Below are positions 63,852-64,000 of a stretch of DNA of 64,000 nucleotides, piece after piece; position 1 is the stretch's first letter, and every line of letters begins with the position of its first letter. The DNA is from an uncultured Olsenella sp. (GTDB lineage: Bacteria; Actinomycetota; Coriobacteriia; Coriobacteriales; Atopobiaceae). The notes beneath the pieces were generated by a model, which was not told the DNA's origin, made no database searches, and saw only the letters and a program-made list of their open reading frames with translations. A program made the translations under genes and the position numbers. The stretch spans positions 42,286-106,285 of the forward strand of contig URLM01000003.1 in assembly GCA_900548775.1 (NCBI GenBank). The letters run 5' to 3'.

Positions 63852-64000
63852 GCCGGAGGGCGCATCCGGTACGGAATCCCGTCGGGAACCCCGACCCCGG
63901 CGTCTTTTCGGTGCCGGAGGGCGGATTGTAGCAGGGATTTCCTCTGAAGTGGGGCCTCCGGCGCCGTTTTCTCGCCGGAGGGTTCGTTGTCGCAGCGATT
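63852..64000. repeat. Imperfect 61-bp tandem repeat, running out of the window
   Basis: GCCGGAGGG recurs at 63852, 63913 and 63974, exactly 61 bases apart, each followed by partly conserved sequence (a GGATT or GAATCC-like block about 20 bases on, and a CCGGCG-TTTTC block before the next unit). CCTCCGGCG/CGCCGGAGG can form a hairpin across units 2-3. The third copy is cut by the window end, so the array may be longer. Confidence 0.75.

Noticed and set aside
63852..64000. CRISPR array
   Set aside because: The 61-base period has imperfect units with no constant repeat longer than about 9-11 bases and no cas genes are nearby.

Overview
The window looks like a chromosome segment of a high-GC actinobacterium of class Coriobacteriia, most likely Atopobiaceae (Olsenella or a close relative). 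This placement is an inference. It rests on GC-rich third codon positions, the gene orders mreB-mreC-mreD-PBP2-rodA and rplU-rpmA-obg-proB-proA-nadD-yqeK-rsfS, an arginine deiminase pathway, and LuxR regulators with membrane-spanning N-termini. No 16S gene is present to confirm it.

Layout. 1-2971 (+): end of a response regulator, its histidine kinase, and DNA polymerase IV. 3008-7977 (-): a nucleoside-type BMP/ABC uptake operon. 8237-14474 (-): ribosome silencing factor, YqeK, NadD, ProA, ProB, Obg, L27 and L21, with a clear promoter before L21 and a hairpin between L27 and Obg. 14663-25629 (-): two radical-SAM-associated proteins, a DUF697-like protein, the cell-elongation genes (rodA, PBP2, mreD, mreC, mreB) and a TPR membrane protein. 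25663-32546 (-): cyclophilin, a zinc-ribbon membrane protein, aconitase and a P-type ATPase. 32717-32833: tRNA-Arg(CCG) with a strong terminator. 33056-36486 (+): TetR regulator, ferritin-like protein, flavodoxin-like protein and an FtsX-type ABC pair whose ATPase gene carries an in-frame amber codon.

36800-45885 (+) is a nearly complete aromatic amino acid cluster: DAHP synthase, tyrA, aroB, aroA, aroC, pheA (CM-PDT), a fused aroE-aroK, and an unusual fusion of a PTS EIIB domain to type II dehydroquinase. It covers every step from PEP + erythrose-4-phosphate to chorismate, then to phenylpyruvate and the tyrosine precursor. 5-formyl-THF cyclo-ligase (with a 40-bp tandem duplication over its start), trpS, a methyltransferase behind a strong dyad operator, and a SprT-like protein follow.

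49526-59146 (-) is the arginine deiminase locus. arcA (57867-59117) and arcB (49526-50521) are separated by about 7.2 kb bounded by a perfect 36-bp direct repeat. The repeat consists of the last 27 bases of arcA plus 9 bases beyond its stop. The inserted block is visibly more AT-rich and has no recognisable integrase. It encodes two membrane-anchored LuxR-type regulators, a coupled run of three small genes (secreted 160 aa, Arg-rich 49 aa, secreted 129 aa) behind a hairpin, and a five-gene ABC export/immunity-like operon. This is the best candidate for an undescribed system: a LuxR-controlled secreted-peptide/ABC island. A 10-codon leader ORF with a near-perfect Shine-Dalgarno and three Arg codons among its last four overlaps the arcA start.

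59265-63805 (+): polyphosphate kinase with a long C-terminal tail, an RlmD/RumA-type methyltransferase and a GNAT acetyltransferase. The window ends inside an imperfect 61-bp tandem repeat.
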